Shown: positions 18,952 to 29,390, counted from the stretch's first letter. The stretch: DNA of 64,000 nt from Pseudoalteromonas sp. BSi20652 (GCF_000239855.1 NZ_BADT01000191.1:1-64000); one strand, 5' to 3'. Numbers and translations are program-made. The notes: generated by a model from the letters alone, not told the origin.

Positions 18952-19545
18952 TTTAGTGTCGTCTAGCATGGCATTCCCTATTCCAAATTTACTCACTAAG
19001 TAAAACGCAAAGGCTTGGTAACCTTAATAATAAATAAGGTTTAAATCTTACCTGTAGTAGTCCATATAAGCACAATGTGACGACCTGAGTCTCAATAAAT
19101 GAAAATATAGACCTGATGTTTATTTAACAAGACCGCGTCGTATTGTACTTATTACTACTTGCCTAATTAATGATACAAGTTGATATTAAAAACATGATCA
19201 TATTAATAAAAAATTAATGCGAAAAATAAAGCTGTAGCAGCTCTTTTATATCTTTAAATTTTTTGTAATATCTGTATCTTACACTGCCAATACTAAATGT
19301 ACTTAGTTAACCATTTTATTAAGCTCAATAGCATATTATATAACCTAGCTTGAAGGTTATCGCCTTGCATTTTTGTTTAAGCAAGCGTAAAACATAACAA
19401 ACAAAAGCCATTATTATTTACATCTGCTATTAAACGTTTTAATCAAGCATTTAGCCCACAATTGTCATAAAATAACGTTTATTAATGCAGATTGAATTAA
19501 ATTGGTCAGTACATATTGCAACTATTACTAATTGGAGGCATTACT
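18952..19545. other. Long AT-rich intergenic region
   Basis: No convincing gene is seen in this stretch between divergent units. The only clear structure is a small inverted repeat (AACCTTA / TAAGGTT, 19020-19041). The right end holds the GGAGG ribosome-binding site (19534-19538) of the Sel1 gene, which fixes its start at 19546. Confidence 0.5.
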
Positions 19546-20271
19546 ATGTCACAGTTTAATTTAAAAACTTTATTGCTTAGCGGAGCTTTGCTCATTACCC
19601 CTTTTGCACATGCAACGCTAGAAAACGGAATAAAAGCCGCCAATGAAGGTCAATTTGCAGACGCACTCAAAGAGTTCGAATACCTTGCTGACAAAGGTTT
19701 TGCGCCAGGTATTTATGAACTTGCTAAAATGTATGAAGGGGGGTTTGGCGTTATACGTGACTACCGTAAAGCAGCTCAACTTTACCAACAAGGCGTAAAA
19801 AAGAATCATCCTGATTCAATGTTTGCATTAGCTGTTTTATACAGTGATGGTAAAGGTGTAAAACTCGATAAGCAAATGGCTATCACTTTATTTGAAAAAG
19901 CAGCCAATAAAAACTTACCTGCTGCACAATTTAATCTAGGTGTTATTTATGCCAATGGCGACGGTGTGTCACTTGATTACGAACTTGCAAAAAAATGGTA
20001 CGAAAAAGCAGCAGCTAATAATTACTCTCTTGCCCAATTTAACTTAGCACTTATGTATTTTGAAGGTTTAGGTATGCCTAAAGACCTTGAAAAGTCATAC
20101 ATTTGGAATACCATTGCTGAGTATAATGGTAATATGGAAGCAAATCATAGCCGCAAGCTTGATGAGCGTAAAATGCTTCCAAAAGAAATCGAAGAGGCAA
20201 AAGAAAAAGCAGATGCTATTTACGCTAGAATTTTAGCGGGTACCTATGCTGGTGAAGGTCGTTTGTTTTAA
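19546..20271 (+). CDS. Secreted Sel1-like repeat protein
   Basis: A signal peptide (hydrophobic LLLSGALLITPFAHA) precedes about four Sel1-type TPR repeats, with the motif A-x-x-x-L-(A/G)-x-x-Y-x-x-G-x-G-V visible in LAKMYEGGFGV, LAVLYSDGKGV, LGVIYANGDGV and LALMYFEGLGM. Such proteins act as protein-interaction scaffolds in the periplasm. The start at ATG 19546 is set by GGAGG and the signal peptide; an in-frame upstream start would put ten residues before it. It is a single gene ended by a terminator at 20295. The partner is unknown. Confidence 0.88.
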   Translation: MSQFNLKTLLLSGALLITPFAHATLENGIKAANEGQFADALKEFEYLADKGFAPGIYELAKMYEGGFGVIRDYRKAAQLYQQGVKKNHPDSMFALAVLYSDGKGVKLDKQMAITLFEKAANKNLPAAQFNLGVIYANGDGVSLDYELAKKWYEKAAANNYSLAQFNLALMYFEGLGMPKDLEKSYIWNTIAEYNGNMEANHSRKLDERKMLPKEIEEAKEKADAIYARILAGTYAGEGRLF

Positions 20272-20294
20272 ACCTTTATTAATATTCAATGAAT

Positions 20295-20345
20295 AAAAAG
20301 CCTGATAACTAAAGAAGGTAACTTCAAGTATAGCTCAGGCTTTTT
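20295..20345. terminator. Bidirectional terminator, Sel1 gene / aldehyde dehydrogenase
   Basis: Perfect 11-base arms (AAAAAGCCTGA / TCAGGCTTTTT) close a 29-base loop that contains a second small hairpin (GAAG/CTTC). It lies between two convergent genes. Confidence 0.75.
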
Positions 20346-20365
20346 AATTTTAATCGTAAATTAGG

Positions 20366-21784
20366 TTAGCGAATATAAAGCCATTTTAATAACTTAATAA
20401 GTACCTTACTTTGCTTAAGTAACATCCCAATTCGCGGATTAAGTGAGCCTGAAACAAGCGTATTTTTAGCATGACTAAAGGTTAAAAAACCTTCCTTACC
20501 ATGATAATGCCCCATTCCTGAATGCCCTACGCCGCCAAATGGCGCGTCATCGGCTGTCACTTGTACAAGCGTATCGTTAACAGCAACAGTACCACTTAGC
20601 GTTTGTTTTATAATATATTCTTGAGCACTCTTGTCTTGCCCCAATATATAAAGCGCTAATGGGTGATGATGACGTTTTATGTAATCAATCGCATCGTCGA
20701 GTTTGTCATAACTCATTATTGGTAGTATTGGACCAAATAATTCATCTTGCATAAGGTGCATTTCATCAGTGACGTGCGTAACAATATGTAATCCTAAACG
20801 ATGTTTATCTGCATCTTGCTGATTATGATCAAGCGGTTTTACAATACTCGCGCCAAGCTCCTCTGCTTGGTCTAAATAGCCAGTTAAGCGCTGGTAATGT
20901 GAATCACTAATAATCGATGTTAAATTTTTTCCTTCAACACCATCTTTAAAGTGCTTTTTATACAGTTCACATAATTGTTGGACAAGTTGATGCTCAAGTG
21001 CCTTTGGCACAAATACATAATCGGGCGCGACGCAAATTTGCCCCGCATTCGCCATCTTCCCAAACAACAAAGCCTCAGCCGCTTTTCTAATGTCTGCTTG
21101 TTCGGTAATAATAACCGGCGATTTACCCCCTAGCTCCAATGTTACAGGTGTTAAATTACGACTAGCAGAAGCCATTACTAATTTGCCAACGCCTGTTGAG
21201 CCTGTAAATAGTAAGTGAGCAAATGGGAGAGACGAAAATTCAGTCGCTACATCACTCTCCCCTAGTATTACTTTACAATGTTCCTGCATTTCGCCGTTAA
21301 ATAGCTTTTCAAGCACCGTATTAGTGTGAGGTGTAAATTCACTTAGTTTAAGCATTACTCTGTTACCCGCTGCAATAGCGGTAATAACAGGCACAATGGC
21401 TAATTGAATCGGGTAATTCCACGGAGCAATTACACCAACAACCCCTTTAGGTTGATAGATGACACTAACCTTTGACGGCCACAAACTTAAACCAACCGCT
21501 CTCCTGCTTGGTTTTGACCATGTTGGTAATTTTTTTATTGTATGAGCAAGCCCTTGCACTGTCGGTAATATATCCCCGAGCAAAGTATCAAACGCGGTTC
21601 TGTAACCAAAGTCTTTTGATGCTGCATTCACTAGTTCTTCTTCAAGTTCTACAACGCGTGCACGCAACTTTTTTAAAATAGTTATACGCTTTTTTATTGA
21701 TAAACACGGGGTAGCCAAAAAGGCCGTTTGTAACTCATCAAATTGTGTGATCAAAGAAGCAGTGTGTGATGTGTCAGTGGTCAA
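20366..21784 (-). CDS. Coniferyl aldehyde dehydrogenase-like NAD(P)-dependent ALDH
   Basis: This class 3-like aldehyde dehydrogenase of the coniferyl aldehyde dehydrogenase group oxidises aldehydes to acids. The NAD-binding stretch FTGSTGVGKLVM, the catalytic Glu in TLELGGKSP and the catalytic Cys in ANAGQICVAPDY are all present, as is the C-terminal APFGGVGHSGMGHYHG. At 472 residues it is full length. Its natural substrate is uncertain because members act on long-chain and aromatic aldehydes alike. It has its own terminator in common with the Sel1 gene. Confidence 0.88.
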   Translation of the reverse strand: MTTDTSHTASLITQFDELQTAFLATPCLSIKKRITILKKLRARVVELEEELVNAASKDFGYRTAFDTLLGDILPTVQGLAHTIKKLPTWSKPSRRAVGLSLWPSKVSVIYQPKGVVGVIAPWNYPIQLAIVPVITAIAAGNRVMLKLSEFTPHTNTVLEKLFNGEMQEHCKVILGESDVATEFSSLPFAHLLFTGSTGVGKLVMASASRNLTPVTLELGGKSPVIITEQADIRKAAEALLFGKMANAGQICVAPDYVFVPKALEHQLVQQLCELYKKHFKDGVEGKNLTSIISDSHYQRLTGYLDQAEELGASIVKPLDHNQQDADKHRLGLHIVTHVTDEMHLMQDELFGPILPIMSYDKLDDAIDYIKRHHHPLALYILGQDKSAQEYIIKQTLSGTVAVNDTLVQVTADDAPFGGVGHSGMGHYHGKEGFLTFSHAKNTLVSGSLNPRIGMLLKQSKVLIKLLKWLYIR

Positions 21785-21965
21785 AATAGATTGCTCAGCT
21801 TTTAAAATAATACAAGACTATAACCTTGTTATGTATTTCGGGCAATAACACTAAAGACAGTGAATTCACCTCAAATGCGTCAAATAAAAGAGCCCCTTTG
21901 TTTTCGTTGTTTCTGTAAACAAAGCAACTCTTATACAGGCTGGTTGACATTAATTTAGCACGTAT

Positions 21966-23441
21966 TTAAAAGTTAAATACGTGCGCTGCAATTGTAATTG
22001 TTACTAAGGTGATTAAAACAATTGCAACGAGATTAAGTACAAAGCCTGCTCTTATCATATCACGCATTTTTATCTGACCTGAGCCAAATACAATCGCGTT
22101 AGGAGGTGTTGCTACCGGCATCATAAATGCACAACTACATGCAATAGCTGCAGGAATAACCCACACAAGAGGTGACCCTGTTATAGACTCAGCAACAGGG
22201 CCTAATAACGGTAAAAAACCAGCCGCTGTAGCTGTATTGCTTGTTATTTCAGTTAAAAACGTAATGAAAGCAACGACAACTAGCACGCTCATAACTAGCG
22301 GAATAGCACTTACGCCTTCAATTATATGAGCAATAAAATCAGCAAGCCCTGATGACTTAATTTGTGCTGCTAGTGTAAGTCCGCCCCCAAACAATAGTAA
22401 TACATCCCATGGTACTTTTGATGCATTTTGCCAATCAAGAATACGCTCATCACTGCCTTTATTTGCAGGCATTACAAACAATAGTAATGCTGCTGCAATG
22501 GCAATTGTAGTATCTGAAATTTTAAGACCTACCATATCACCCAGTACAGGTCTAAATATCCAGCAAAAAGCAGCAAGCACAAATACAAACAACACGCCTT
22601 TTTCTGCACGTTGCATTATTCCAAGATCATTTAACTGCTCAGAGAAAACCACTTTTGTATCAATTTTTTGATTCGTTTTAACGCCTAGATCTACTTTATA
22701 TGCAAACCTAGTAAGCCAAAACCAGCTAATAATTAGCATGCTCAAAGACAAAGGTAAACCCACAATCATCCACTGCGCAAAGCCAATTTCTATCTGATAA
22801 CTATCCGATAAATACGCAGCCATTAATGCATTAGGCGGCGTACCTATTAAAGTCGCAATGCCACCAATACTGGCTCCATAAGCGATTGATAACAATAATG
22901 CTTTGCCAAACCCTTCATTACTTGGATCTGATTGCTTCACTAAATGAGTTACAGAAAGCGCAATAGGCAGCATCATTACTGCTGTTGCTGTATTAGACAT
23001 CCACATAGATAAAAATGCGGTAACCAGCATCATGGCTAAAATTTGTAGGCTTGGTTTTTTACCTGCATATAACATCGTGCTAAGTGCAATACGTCTATGT
23101 AATCCCCAGCGCTCCATGGCAATAGAAATCAAAAAACCACCCAAGAATAAAAATATTAACGGATGTGCGTACGGAGCTGCAACACTCTTAATTGATGCTA
23201 TGTTTGCAAGTGGCGATACTACTAACGGCAGCAAAGCAGTTGCTGGTATTGGCACGACTTCACTCACCCACCACAATGCCATCCAAAATGCTAAACCCGC
23301 AGTTTTAAAAGCAACAACGGACATACCCGTTGGCGGATCGAGTAAACATGTTGATAGCATGACTAAAGGGCCTAATGCTAAAAAAAACCATTGGAGATAC
23401 TTATTCTTATCGGGGGGGTGGCTGAGTATGTTACCTCTCAT
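21966..23441 (-). CDS. SLC13/DASS family sodium-coupled anion transporter
   Basis: This is a polytopic inner-membrane protein with about eleven hydrophobic segments. The duplicated Ser-Asn-Thr signatures of DASS carriers are clear: MWMSNTATAVMMLPIA in the first half and ITSNTATAAGFLPLL in the second, with PVATPPNAIVFGSGQI near the end. Such carriers import dicarboxylates, tricarboxylates or sulfate with sodium. The exact substrate cannot be read from the sequence. It is a single gene preceded by a long AT-rich leader. Confidence 0.9.
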   Translation of the reverse strand: MRGNILSHPPDKNKYLQWFFLALGPLVMLSTCLLDPPTGMSVVAFKTAGLAFWMALWWVSEVVPIPATALLPLVVSPLANIASIKSVAAPYAHPLIFLFLGGFLISIAMERWGLHRRIALSTMLYAGKKPSLQILAMMLVTAFLSMWMSNTATAVMMLPIALSVTHLVKQSDPSNEGFGKALLLSIAYGASIGGIATLIGTPPNALMAAYLSDSYQIEIGFAQWMIVGLPLSLSMLIISWFWLTRFAYKVDLGVKTNQKIDTKVVFSEQLNDLGIMQRAEKGVLFVFVLAAFCWIFRPVLGDMVGLKISDTTIAIAAALLLFVMPANKGSDERILDWQNASKVPWDVLLLFGGGLTLAAQIKSSGLADFIAHIIEGVSAIPLVMSVLVVVAFITFLTEITSNTATAAGFLPLLGPVAESITGSPLVWVIPAAIACSCAFMMPVATPPNAIVFGSGQIKMRDMIRAGFVLNLVAIVLITLVTITIAAHVFNF

Positions 23442-24018
23442 GGCAGACCTCTAATATTTAAATTTAAGACCCCTGCTTCATTACATAGCTTCAGAAAGCT
23501 TGCAGGGTTTTGTGTCATTTTCTGGTTTTAATGAAGATTTAATCCTCACAAAGCGCTGGTTAAGGGTGCACAAAACGGTGCTTGTGTGATTAAAAAGTAA
23601 AGTAACTACAACCTTACACACATTTCAAAATACGCCAACTGAAAACATAAGTTACGTATAACAGAGCCATCCATTGCTTAGTTAGTATTTATAATTAAAC
23701 TAAAAATCAATTGCTCTAATTTGACTGCATCAAACCACATAATGACTATTTCATCAAATTGAGGATTGTTTTATCCTGCGTGTCTTGGAGCTGAAAATAA
23801 TTAAAGCGTTATTAACAAGCCTTGAAGGCAGATAAGATTTAAATTAAAAATAAGCAATTGATACTAAATTAAAATAGCAATAAACAATAGAGGTCATTTA
23901 GGGCTGGTGCTGTGGATAATTTTTGACAAAAATATAGATTTTATTAACAATCGTATTTAAATAAGTCGCTATAAACAATTATATTTATAGCGACTTATTT
24001 AGCGTTAAATTAAAGTAA
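23442..24018. other. Long AT-rich intergenic region with hairpins
   Basis: No gene is supported. A hairpin with CCCTGC/GCAGGG arms (23471-23507) lies in the leader of the transporter gene, and a strong 17-base hairpin occupies 23959-24000. The rest is plain AT-rich sequence. Confidence 0.5.
23959..24000 (-). terminator. Strong hairpin, terminator of the small membrane protein gene
   Basis: Perfect 17-base arms (23959-23975 and 23984-24000; core AAGTCGCTATAAA / TTTATAGCGACTT) with an eight-base loop lie 18 bases past the stop of the gene ending at 24019. Confidence 0.65.
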
Positions 24019-24291
24019 TCAATTTGCTGCTTTCGCAGCTAAAGCGGTTCTGTTTTTAACATATTTATACAAGCCAATTAATGATGCTGCAATCCAAAAT
24101 ATCTCTATTACAAAACTTGCCAAGTTAAAGTTATAACAAAGACTAATTAATAATAAAATTGCCCCTGTTAAATTCATCATGTTGTACATTAAACTAGTTG
24201 GAGATGTTTTACCTAGCTGTAGTAAGAAGAATGAACCAACAACCAAAAAAGTGCCAGTCATACCTATAATGTCAAACAAGAGTGCTATCAC
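24019..24291 (-). CDS. Small CBU_0592-like membrane protein
   Basis: A 90-residue protein with three hydrophobic helices (FDIIGMTGTFLVVGSFFLLQ, NLTGAILLLISLCYN and IEIFWIAASLIGLYKY) and a short basic C-terminal tail. The layout resembles the CBU_0592 family of small membrane proteins, whose function is unknown. It is a single gene with its own terminator. Confidence 0.7.
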   Translation of the reverse strand: MIALLFDIIGMTGTFLVVGSFFLLQLGKTSPTSLMYNMMNLTGAILLLISLCYNFNLASFVIEIFWIAASLIGLYKYVKNRTALAAKAAN

Positions 24292-24440
24292 GAAACTATC
24301 CTTTATCCATTTTTAAATAACCCAAAAAACTGGCCCGATCCATGGGGAGGGTGTTTTTCATTCATTGAAACAGCAAAACCGGGCGATCTTAACAATATGC
24401 TAAATTCTAACAAGGGCATATGTCCGTATAAGTAAGGTGC

Positions 24441-24692
24441 TTATTTAAATATTACTTTACCACCAATCATTTTATAAGCTGGTGTGCCTTTTATTAATGC
24501 ATGCCTTGCAAAAGGACGATTACAGTTTGGGCATATGCAGGCCTCGTTTGTGAAGTCTTCGGTGATGCGTTCTATAAAACATTTAATAAGTGCTCCTTTG
24601 CCGCCTTTTCTATATTTAAATAAAGGCGCTTTACAAGCGGAGCAAAAAATATCAACCGTTCTAGTTGGTCCTTTTTTATTTGGTTTAGCCAT
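24441..24692 (-). CDS. Small zinc-ribbon-like protein of unknown function
   Basis: This 83-residue basic protein has a C17-x-x-C20 knuckle, a further C38, and C52, C54 and C57 in CICPNC. That spacing suggests a zinc ribbon, possibly binding nucleic acid. Lysine is abundant at the N-terminus (MAKPNKKGPTRT). I do not recognise a named family. It is monocistronic in appearance. Confidence 0.65.
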   Translation of the reverse strand: MAKPNKKGPTRTVDIFCSACKAPLFKYRKGGKGALIKCFIERITEDFTNEACICPNCNRPFARHALIKGTPAYKMIGGKVIFK

Positions 24693-24948
24693 TAAATCTC
24701 AGAGGTTATGTTAGGGCTTTATGTTAGTATTTAGATAGAACAAGGTTGTTAATCTCTAATAAAGCATCGGTTTAACTGAACTTATAAAATACGCAGATTA
24801 TACAGATTTAATCTAAACCTAGGTACTTCTGCCATTATCCTCGCAAGTAACTATTAAAAAGGTGACAAAACAGATATAACCTCCATTACGAATGTTTTAT
24901 GAATGCTTGTTTTAATTAGATTTATATACAAAGCTTGTTGTTAAGTGA

Positions 24949-25353
24949 CTAGGGCCACATTGCTAAAATAAGCCCCATCAGCGAAAATTGCAAAATGTGA
25001 TAACCACCATTAATTAAAAATAGTTTTACAGGTCGTTGCTCAAAAATATAACTTAACCCCAGTGAGCTACTGACCCAGAATAAACCGATAACAAAGCCCG
25101 TGCCAATTCCCTCGCCTATATCTGAGTTTTTCCCTAAAAAAAGAGACAACATTAAAGCAGCTACAAAAACTAAAAATAAGCTGCCACCAAATATCAACTT
25201 TGGGTTAGCCGATTGTAAATCCTGCTCAGTTAAACCAATGCTTTCTAACCAAGCATTTTTAAAGAGTACTTTTGAGTACCACACACCACCAAGCATAAAA
25301 GAAGACAGTGCAGCCACTAGTATCGCAAAATAATCAACATCTGAAAGGTTCAT
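24949..25353 (-). CDS. DUF1761 family membrane protein
   Basis: Four hydrophobic helices span about 134 residues, with the DUF1761 features LGGVWYSKVLF near the N-terminus and a final helix ending in LMGLILAMWP. Function is unknown. ATG 25353 (MNLSDVDYF) is preferred as the start; an in-frame TTG six codons earlier has no better ribosome-binding site. Confidence 0.8.
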   Translation of the reverse strand: MNLSDVDYFAILVAALSSFMLGGVWYSKVLFKNAWLESIGLTEQDLQSANPKLIFGGSLFLVFVAALMLSLFLGKNSDIGEGIGTGFVIGLFWVSSSLGLSYIFEQRPVKLFLINGGYHILQFSLMGLILAMWP

Positions 25354-25503
25354 ACAAACAGCCGTATACAAAAAGTGTAATACCGTTTGGTTTTAAATAT
25401 TAACGGTATAAAGATACTCCCAATGTAGTTATAAATAGGAGATTGAGCAAATAGCTTAACTTGAATTAATTTTTTGTATAGAAGGTAATTATAAAAATAA
25501 AAT

Positions 25504-25965
25504 TTATAAATCGCCAAATTTTGCATTGGTTAATAAGGCTAAATCTGTTGGTGAAAGTGCTATTTCTAAGCCTCGCTTTCCGGCGCTCACATAAATAGTG
25601 TCAAAGAGGGAAGCACTGCTATGAATAAACGTAGCTAGACGTTTTTTCTGTCCAAGCGGACTCACCCCTCCTAAAATATAGCCAGTACTAACTTGTACTT
25701 TTTGTGGTGCAGCCATGGCTACTTTTTTGGCACCACATAATTTTGCTAACTGTTTTAAATTAACTTGTTCAGATACAGGAGTTACAGCAACAATTAATTG
25801 TCCTTCATGTGTTTCAAGCACTAAGGTTTTATATACTTGTGCACTCTCTAAATTTAACTTTTCAACGGCTTCAAGCCCGTAATGGCTATTATTCTTATCG
25901 TGCTCATAACTGAGTAATTCAAAGGGGATTTTTTGCTTTTTAAGTAGATCTATTGCTGGCGTCAT
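25504..25965 (-). CDS. ybaK: Cys-tRNA(Pro)/Cys-tRNA(Cys) deacylase YbaK
   Basis: This cytoplasmic editing enzyme hydrolyses cysteine mis-attached to tRNA(Pro). The family landmarks are present: the VYKTLVL strand with the key Lys, the VAVTPVSEQVNLKQLAKLCGAKKV segment, GYILGGVSPLG and a C-terminal domain closing near residue 150. The length of 153 is standard. It is a single gene preceding the dnaJ terminator. Confidence 0.92.
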   Translation of the reverse strand: MTPAIDLLKKQKIPFELLSYEHDKNNSHYGLEAVEKLNLESAQVYKTLVLETHEGQLIVAVTPVSEQVNLKQLAKLCGAKKVAMAAPQKVQVSTGYILGGVSPLGQKKRLATFIHSSASLFDTIYVSAGKRGLEIALSPTDLALLTNAKFGDL

Positions 25966-26014
25966 GCTGTTTCATCTTTTTTATTCACAGTAACAAAAAT
26001 TAAGTTTAAAGCAA

Positions 26015-26043
26015 AAAAAACGACGCTAAAAGCGTCGTTTTTT
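26015..26043 (-). terminator. Terminator of dnaJ
   Basis: The stem CGACGCT / AGCGTCG is extended by flanking A and T runs and has a three-base loop. It lies 19 bases past the dnaJ stop. Confidence 0.9.
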
Positions 26044-26061
26044 GTTTATAATAATTTAAAT

Positions 26062-27201
26062 TTATTTAGTTAAATCATCAAAAAACTTTTTAACACCGTC
26101 AAAAAAGCCTTGCTCTTTTGGACGGTTTTTAGAGCTATCTGTGCCCATGCTTTCATCTAACTCTTGAAGTAGTTCACGTTGACGCTCATTTAAATTAACC
26201 GGCGTTTCGATTACTACTTTACAAATTAGATCGCCTTGGGCACCACTGCGTACAGATTTAACACCTTTGCCACGCATACGGAACATTTTGCCCGTTTGAG
26301 TTTCAGATGGTATTTTAAGTTTTGCACGACCATCAAGTGTTGGCACCTGAATTTCGCCACCAAGGCCTGCTGTAGTAAAGCTAATTGGTACTTCACAGTA
26401 TAAATTATTTGCTTCACGTACAAATATTTCATGTTCGCGAACCGATACTTGCACGTACAAGTCGCCAGATGGCGCGCCGTGCATTCCGGCTTCACCTTCA
26501 CCAGTTAAGCGGATACGGTCTCCAGTATCAACGCCAGCTGGAATTTTAACTGAAAGCGTTTTAGTTTTTTCTACTCGGCCTTGACCATGACATTTGTTAC
26601 AAGGATCTGAAATAATCTGACCTTGTCCCTGACACGTTGGACACGTTTGCTGAACAGCAAAGAAACCTTGACGCATTTGTACTTGGCCAGCACCATGACA
26701 CGTAGTACATGTTTTAGGTTTAGAACCTGCTTTAGCACCACTGCCATCGCACGGCTCACAACCCACCCATGTTGGTACTTTAATTTCAACTTCTTTACCA
26801 CGAACCGCTTCTTCTAAGCTCAAGTCCATGTTGTAACGTAAGTCAGAACCACGTTGTTGACGAGATTGACGTCGACCACCGCCGCCACCAAAAATATCGC
26901 CAAATACGTCACCAAATACATCACCAAAATCGCCATGACCGCCACCAAAGCCGCCATGACCACCGCCACCGCCTTGCTCAAATGCCGCGTGACCATGCTG
27001 GTCATACATTTGGCGTTTTTGAGGATCGGTTAAGATTTCGTAAGCTTCTTTAACTTCTTTAAATTTTATTTCGAGATCTTTATCGCCTGCGGTACGATCT
27101 GGATGATATTTCATCGCTAAGCGTTTATACGCTTTTTTTATGTCTCGCTCACTCGCATCTTTGCTTACGCCGAGGGCTTCGTAATAATCGCGTTTTGACA
27201 T
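26062..27201 (-). CDS. dnaJ: Chaperone DnaJ
   Basis: This Hsp40 co-chaperone stimulates DnaK ATPase. The J-domain has the HPD motif (KYHPDRT, near residue 33), followed by a Gly/Phe-rich linker, four CxxCxGxG zinc repeats ([36 protein letters not shown]) and the C-terminal substrate domain. ATG 27201 ([11 protein letters not shown]) is the conserved start, three codons inside the longest frame. It lies 202 bases downstream of dnaK on the same strand, with two hairpins in between, so its level may be set separately. Confidence 0.97.
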   Translation of the reverse strand: MSKRDYYEALGVSKDASERDIKKAYKRLAMKYHPDRTAGDKDLEIKFKEVKEAYEILTDPQKRQMYDQHGHAAFEQGGGGGHGGFGGGHGDFGDVFGDVFGDIFGGGGGRRQSRQQRGSDLRYNMDLSLEEAVRGKEVEIKVPTWVGCEPCDGSGAKAGSKPKTCTTCHGAGQVQMRQGFFAVQQTCPTCQGQGQIISDPCNKCHGQGRVEKTKTLSVKIPAGVDTGDRIRLTGEGEAGMHGAPSGDLYVQVSVREHEIFVREANNLYCEVPISFTTAGLGGEIQVPTLDGRAKLKIPSETQTGKMFRMRGKGVKSVRSGAQGDLICKVVIETPVNLNERQRELLQELDESMGTDSSKNRPKEQGFFDGVKKFFDDLTK

Positions 27202-27243
27202 ATCTATCACACTACTCTTTTCTGTTTACAGCGTAAGCTGCAG

Positions 27244-27272
27244 GATAAATCGATAAATCGCATCGATTTATC
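27244..27272 (-). repeat. Leader hairpin upstream of dnaJ
   Basis: Perfect 11-base arms (GATAAATCGAT / ATCGATTTATC) with a seven-base loop lie 43-71 bases upstream of the dnaJ start. A shorter alternative pairing (AAATCG/CGATTT) overlaps it. Confidence 0.5.
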
Positions 27273-27303
27273 ATTGAATTTTTAAACCTTGAATACATGC
27301 AAA

Positions 27304-27332
27304 AGGCGCGACAAGCTATTGCTCGCGCGCCT
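27304..27332 (-). terminator. Intercistronic hairpin between dnaK and dnaJ
   Basis: GC-rich arms (AGGCGCG / CGCGCCT) are followed on the minus strand by TTTTGC. This is a weak terminator or processing hairpin that could reduce dnaJ expression relative to dnaK. Confidence 0.5.
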
Positions 27333-27403
27333 CAATTGTTCATCCTAACCTAAACACCTAACTGAGTTAAGTGTTTTTGGCTAGCGAGAAGCGGTAGCAA
27401 CAA

Positions 27404-29317
27404 TTACTTGTCGTCTTTCACTTCTTCGAACTCTGCATCAACAACGTCGTCGTCTTGCTTAGTTGACTGTTGTTCGCCTGCGTCTGCTGAACCTTGCTGT
27501 GCTTTCGCTTGAGCAATTTCCATTAGTTTTTGAGACTTTTCAGCAAGAGCTTGAGTTTTAGCTTCAATCTCTTCTTTGTTGTCGCTCTTAATTGCAGCTT
27601 CTAAATCTACAACAGCAGCTTCAATTGCTTCTTTGTCTTCGTTTGGTAATGCATCGCCAGCTTCTTCAATTTGCTTACGTGTACCGTGAACTAAAGCGTC
27701 AGCTTGGTTACGAGCAGCTACAAGTTCTTCAAACTTTTTATCGTCTTCAGCATGTGCTTCTGCATCACGAACCATCGCTTCAATCTCGTCATCGCTTAAG
27801 CCTGAAGATGCTTGAATTGTGATTTTTTGCTCTTTACCTGTATCTTTATCTTTCGCAGATACATGTAAGATACCATCGGCATCAACATCGAATGTTACTT
27901 CGATTTGCGGTGTACCACGTTGTGCTGGGCGAATACCTTCTAGGTTAAATTGACCTAGAGATTTATTGTCGCTTGAACGTTTACGCTCACCTTGTAACAC
28001 GTGAATTGTTACAGCAGATTGGTTATCTTCAGCTGTTGAGAATGTTTGCGATTTCTTAGTAGGAATCGTCGTGTTTTTCTCAATCAATGCAGTCATTACT
28101 GAACCCATTGTCTCAATACCTAGAGATAATGGAGAAACGTCTAGTAATAGTACATCTTTAACGTCACCAGCAAGTACACCACCTTGAATCGCTGCGCCTA
28201 CGGCTACTGCTTCATCAGGGTTAACATCTTTACGAGGCTCTTTACCGAAGAACTCTGCAACGATTTTTTGTACTAAAGGCATACGTGTTTGACCACCAAC
28301 AAGAATAATGTCGTTGATGTCGCTTACTGATAAATCAGCATCAGCAAGTGCACGTTTAAGTGGCTCAATTGTTTTAGTTACTAAATCTTCAACTAGTGAC
28401 TCAAGCTTAGCACGTGTTAGTTTCACGTTCATGTGCTTAGGACCAGATGCATCGGCAGTTACATACGGAAGGTTTACTTCTGTAGACTGTGCAGATGAAA
28501 GTTCAATTTTTGCTTTCTCAGCAGCTTCTTTAACACGTTGCATTGCAAGTGGATCATTTTTAAGGTCTAAGCCTTGATCTTTCTTGAATTCAGCTACTAA
28601 GTAGTTGATTACGCGGTTATCGAAATCTTCACCACCTAAGTGAGTGTCGCCGTTTGTAGCAAGTACTTCAAAAGTGTGCTCGCCTTCAACTTCATCAATT
28701 TCAATGATTGATAAATCGAAAGTACCGCCACCTAAGTCATATACTGCAACCACGTTTTCGCCACGGTTTTTATCCATACCGTAAGCAAGTGCCGCAGCCG
28801 TTGGCTCATTGATAATACGTTTAACTTCAAGACCCGCAATACGACCAGCATCTTTCGTAGCTTGACGTTGTGAATCGTTAAAGTATGCAGGTACTGTGAT
28901 TACGGCTTCAGTTACTTCTTCACCTAAGAAGTCTTCAGCTGTTTTCTTCATTTTTTTCAGTACTTCAGCAGAAATTTGTGGTGCAGCGCGTTTTTCGCCG
29001 CCCGCTTCTACCCATGCATCGCCGTTATCAGCTTTAACAATTTTAAACGGCATGATGCCGATATCACGTTGTACTTCTTCGTCTTCAAAACGACGACCAA
29101 TTAAACGCTTAATTGCAAATAATGTGTTTGTCGGGTTAGTAACCGCTTGACGCTTAGCAGATTGACCTACTAATGTTTCGCCGTCTTGCGTGTAAGCAAT
29201 TATAGACGGGGTTGTGCGATCGCCTTCCGCGTTTTCAATAACACGTGCTTTGCCACCATCAAGTACTGCAACACAAGAGTTTGTAGTACCTAAATCTATT
29301 CCAATAATTTTACCCAT
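27404..29317 (-). CDS. dnaK: Chaperone DnaK (Hsp70)
   Basis: This 637-residue Hsp70 has the ATPase domain signatures [30 protein letters not shown] and [13 protein letters not shown], the substrate-binding domain ([18 protein letters not shown]-like stretch) and the C-terminal EEVKDDK tail. It folds and protects proteins together with DnaJ and GrpE. GGAG lies nine bases before the ATG. A sigma-32 type promoter sits about 45-75 bases upstream. dnaJ follows on the same strand. Confidence 0.98.
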   Translation of the reverse strand: MGKIIGIDLGTTNSCVAVLDGGKARVIENAEGDRTTPSIIAYTQDGETLVGQSAKRQAVTNPTNTLFAIKRLIGRRFEDEEVQRDIGIMPFKIVKADNGDAWVEAGGEKRAAPQISAEVLKKMKKTAEDFLGEEVTEAVITVPAYFNDSQRQATKDAGRIAGLEVKRIINEPTAAALAYGMDKNRGENVVAVYDLGGGTFDLSIIEIDEVEGEHTFEVLATNGDTHLGGEDFDNRVINYLVAEFKKDQGLDLKNDPLAMQRVKEAAEKAKIELSSAQSTEVNLPYVTADASGPKHMNVKLTRAKLESLVEDLVTKTIEPLKRALADADLSVSDINDIILVGGQTRMPLVQKIVAEFFGKEPRKDVNPDEAVAVGAAIQGGVLAGDVKDVLLLDVSPLSLGIETMGSVMTALIEKNTTIPTKKSQTFSTAEDNQSAVTIHVLQGERKRSSDNKSLGQFNLEGIRPAQRGTPQIEVTFDVDADGILHVSAKDKDTGKEQKITIQASSGLSDDEIEAMVRDAEAHAEDDKKFEELVAARNQADALVHGTRKQIEEAGDALPNEDKEAIEAAVVDLEAAIKSDNKEEIEAKTQALAEKSQKLMEIAQAKAQQGSADAGEQQSTKQDDDVVDAEFEEVKDDK

Positions 29318-29362
29318 GAAATTTCTCCAACTTCAATATTCGTTAAACGTTCGATGACTAGT

Positions 29363-29390
29363 TAATAGGGTTGCTCCAAACTTATTTCAA
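29363..29390 (-). promoter_or_regulatory. Sigma-32 heat-shock promoter of dnaK
   Basis: On the minus strand TTGAAA (29385-29390), a 14-base spacer and CCCTATTA (29363-29370) match the RpoH consensus (CTTGAAA, 13-15 bases, CCCCATnT). The distance to the dnaK ATG leaves a leader of roughly 35-40 bases. Confidence 0.8.

Noticed and set aside
23560-23585. NtrC-like site (GTGCAC ... GGTGC) upstream of the SLC13 gene
   Set aside because: The half-site spacing is one base off the NtrC consensus and I saw no convincing sigma-54 promoter next to it.
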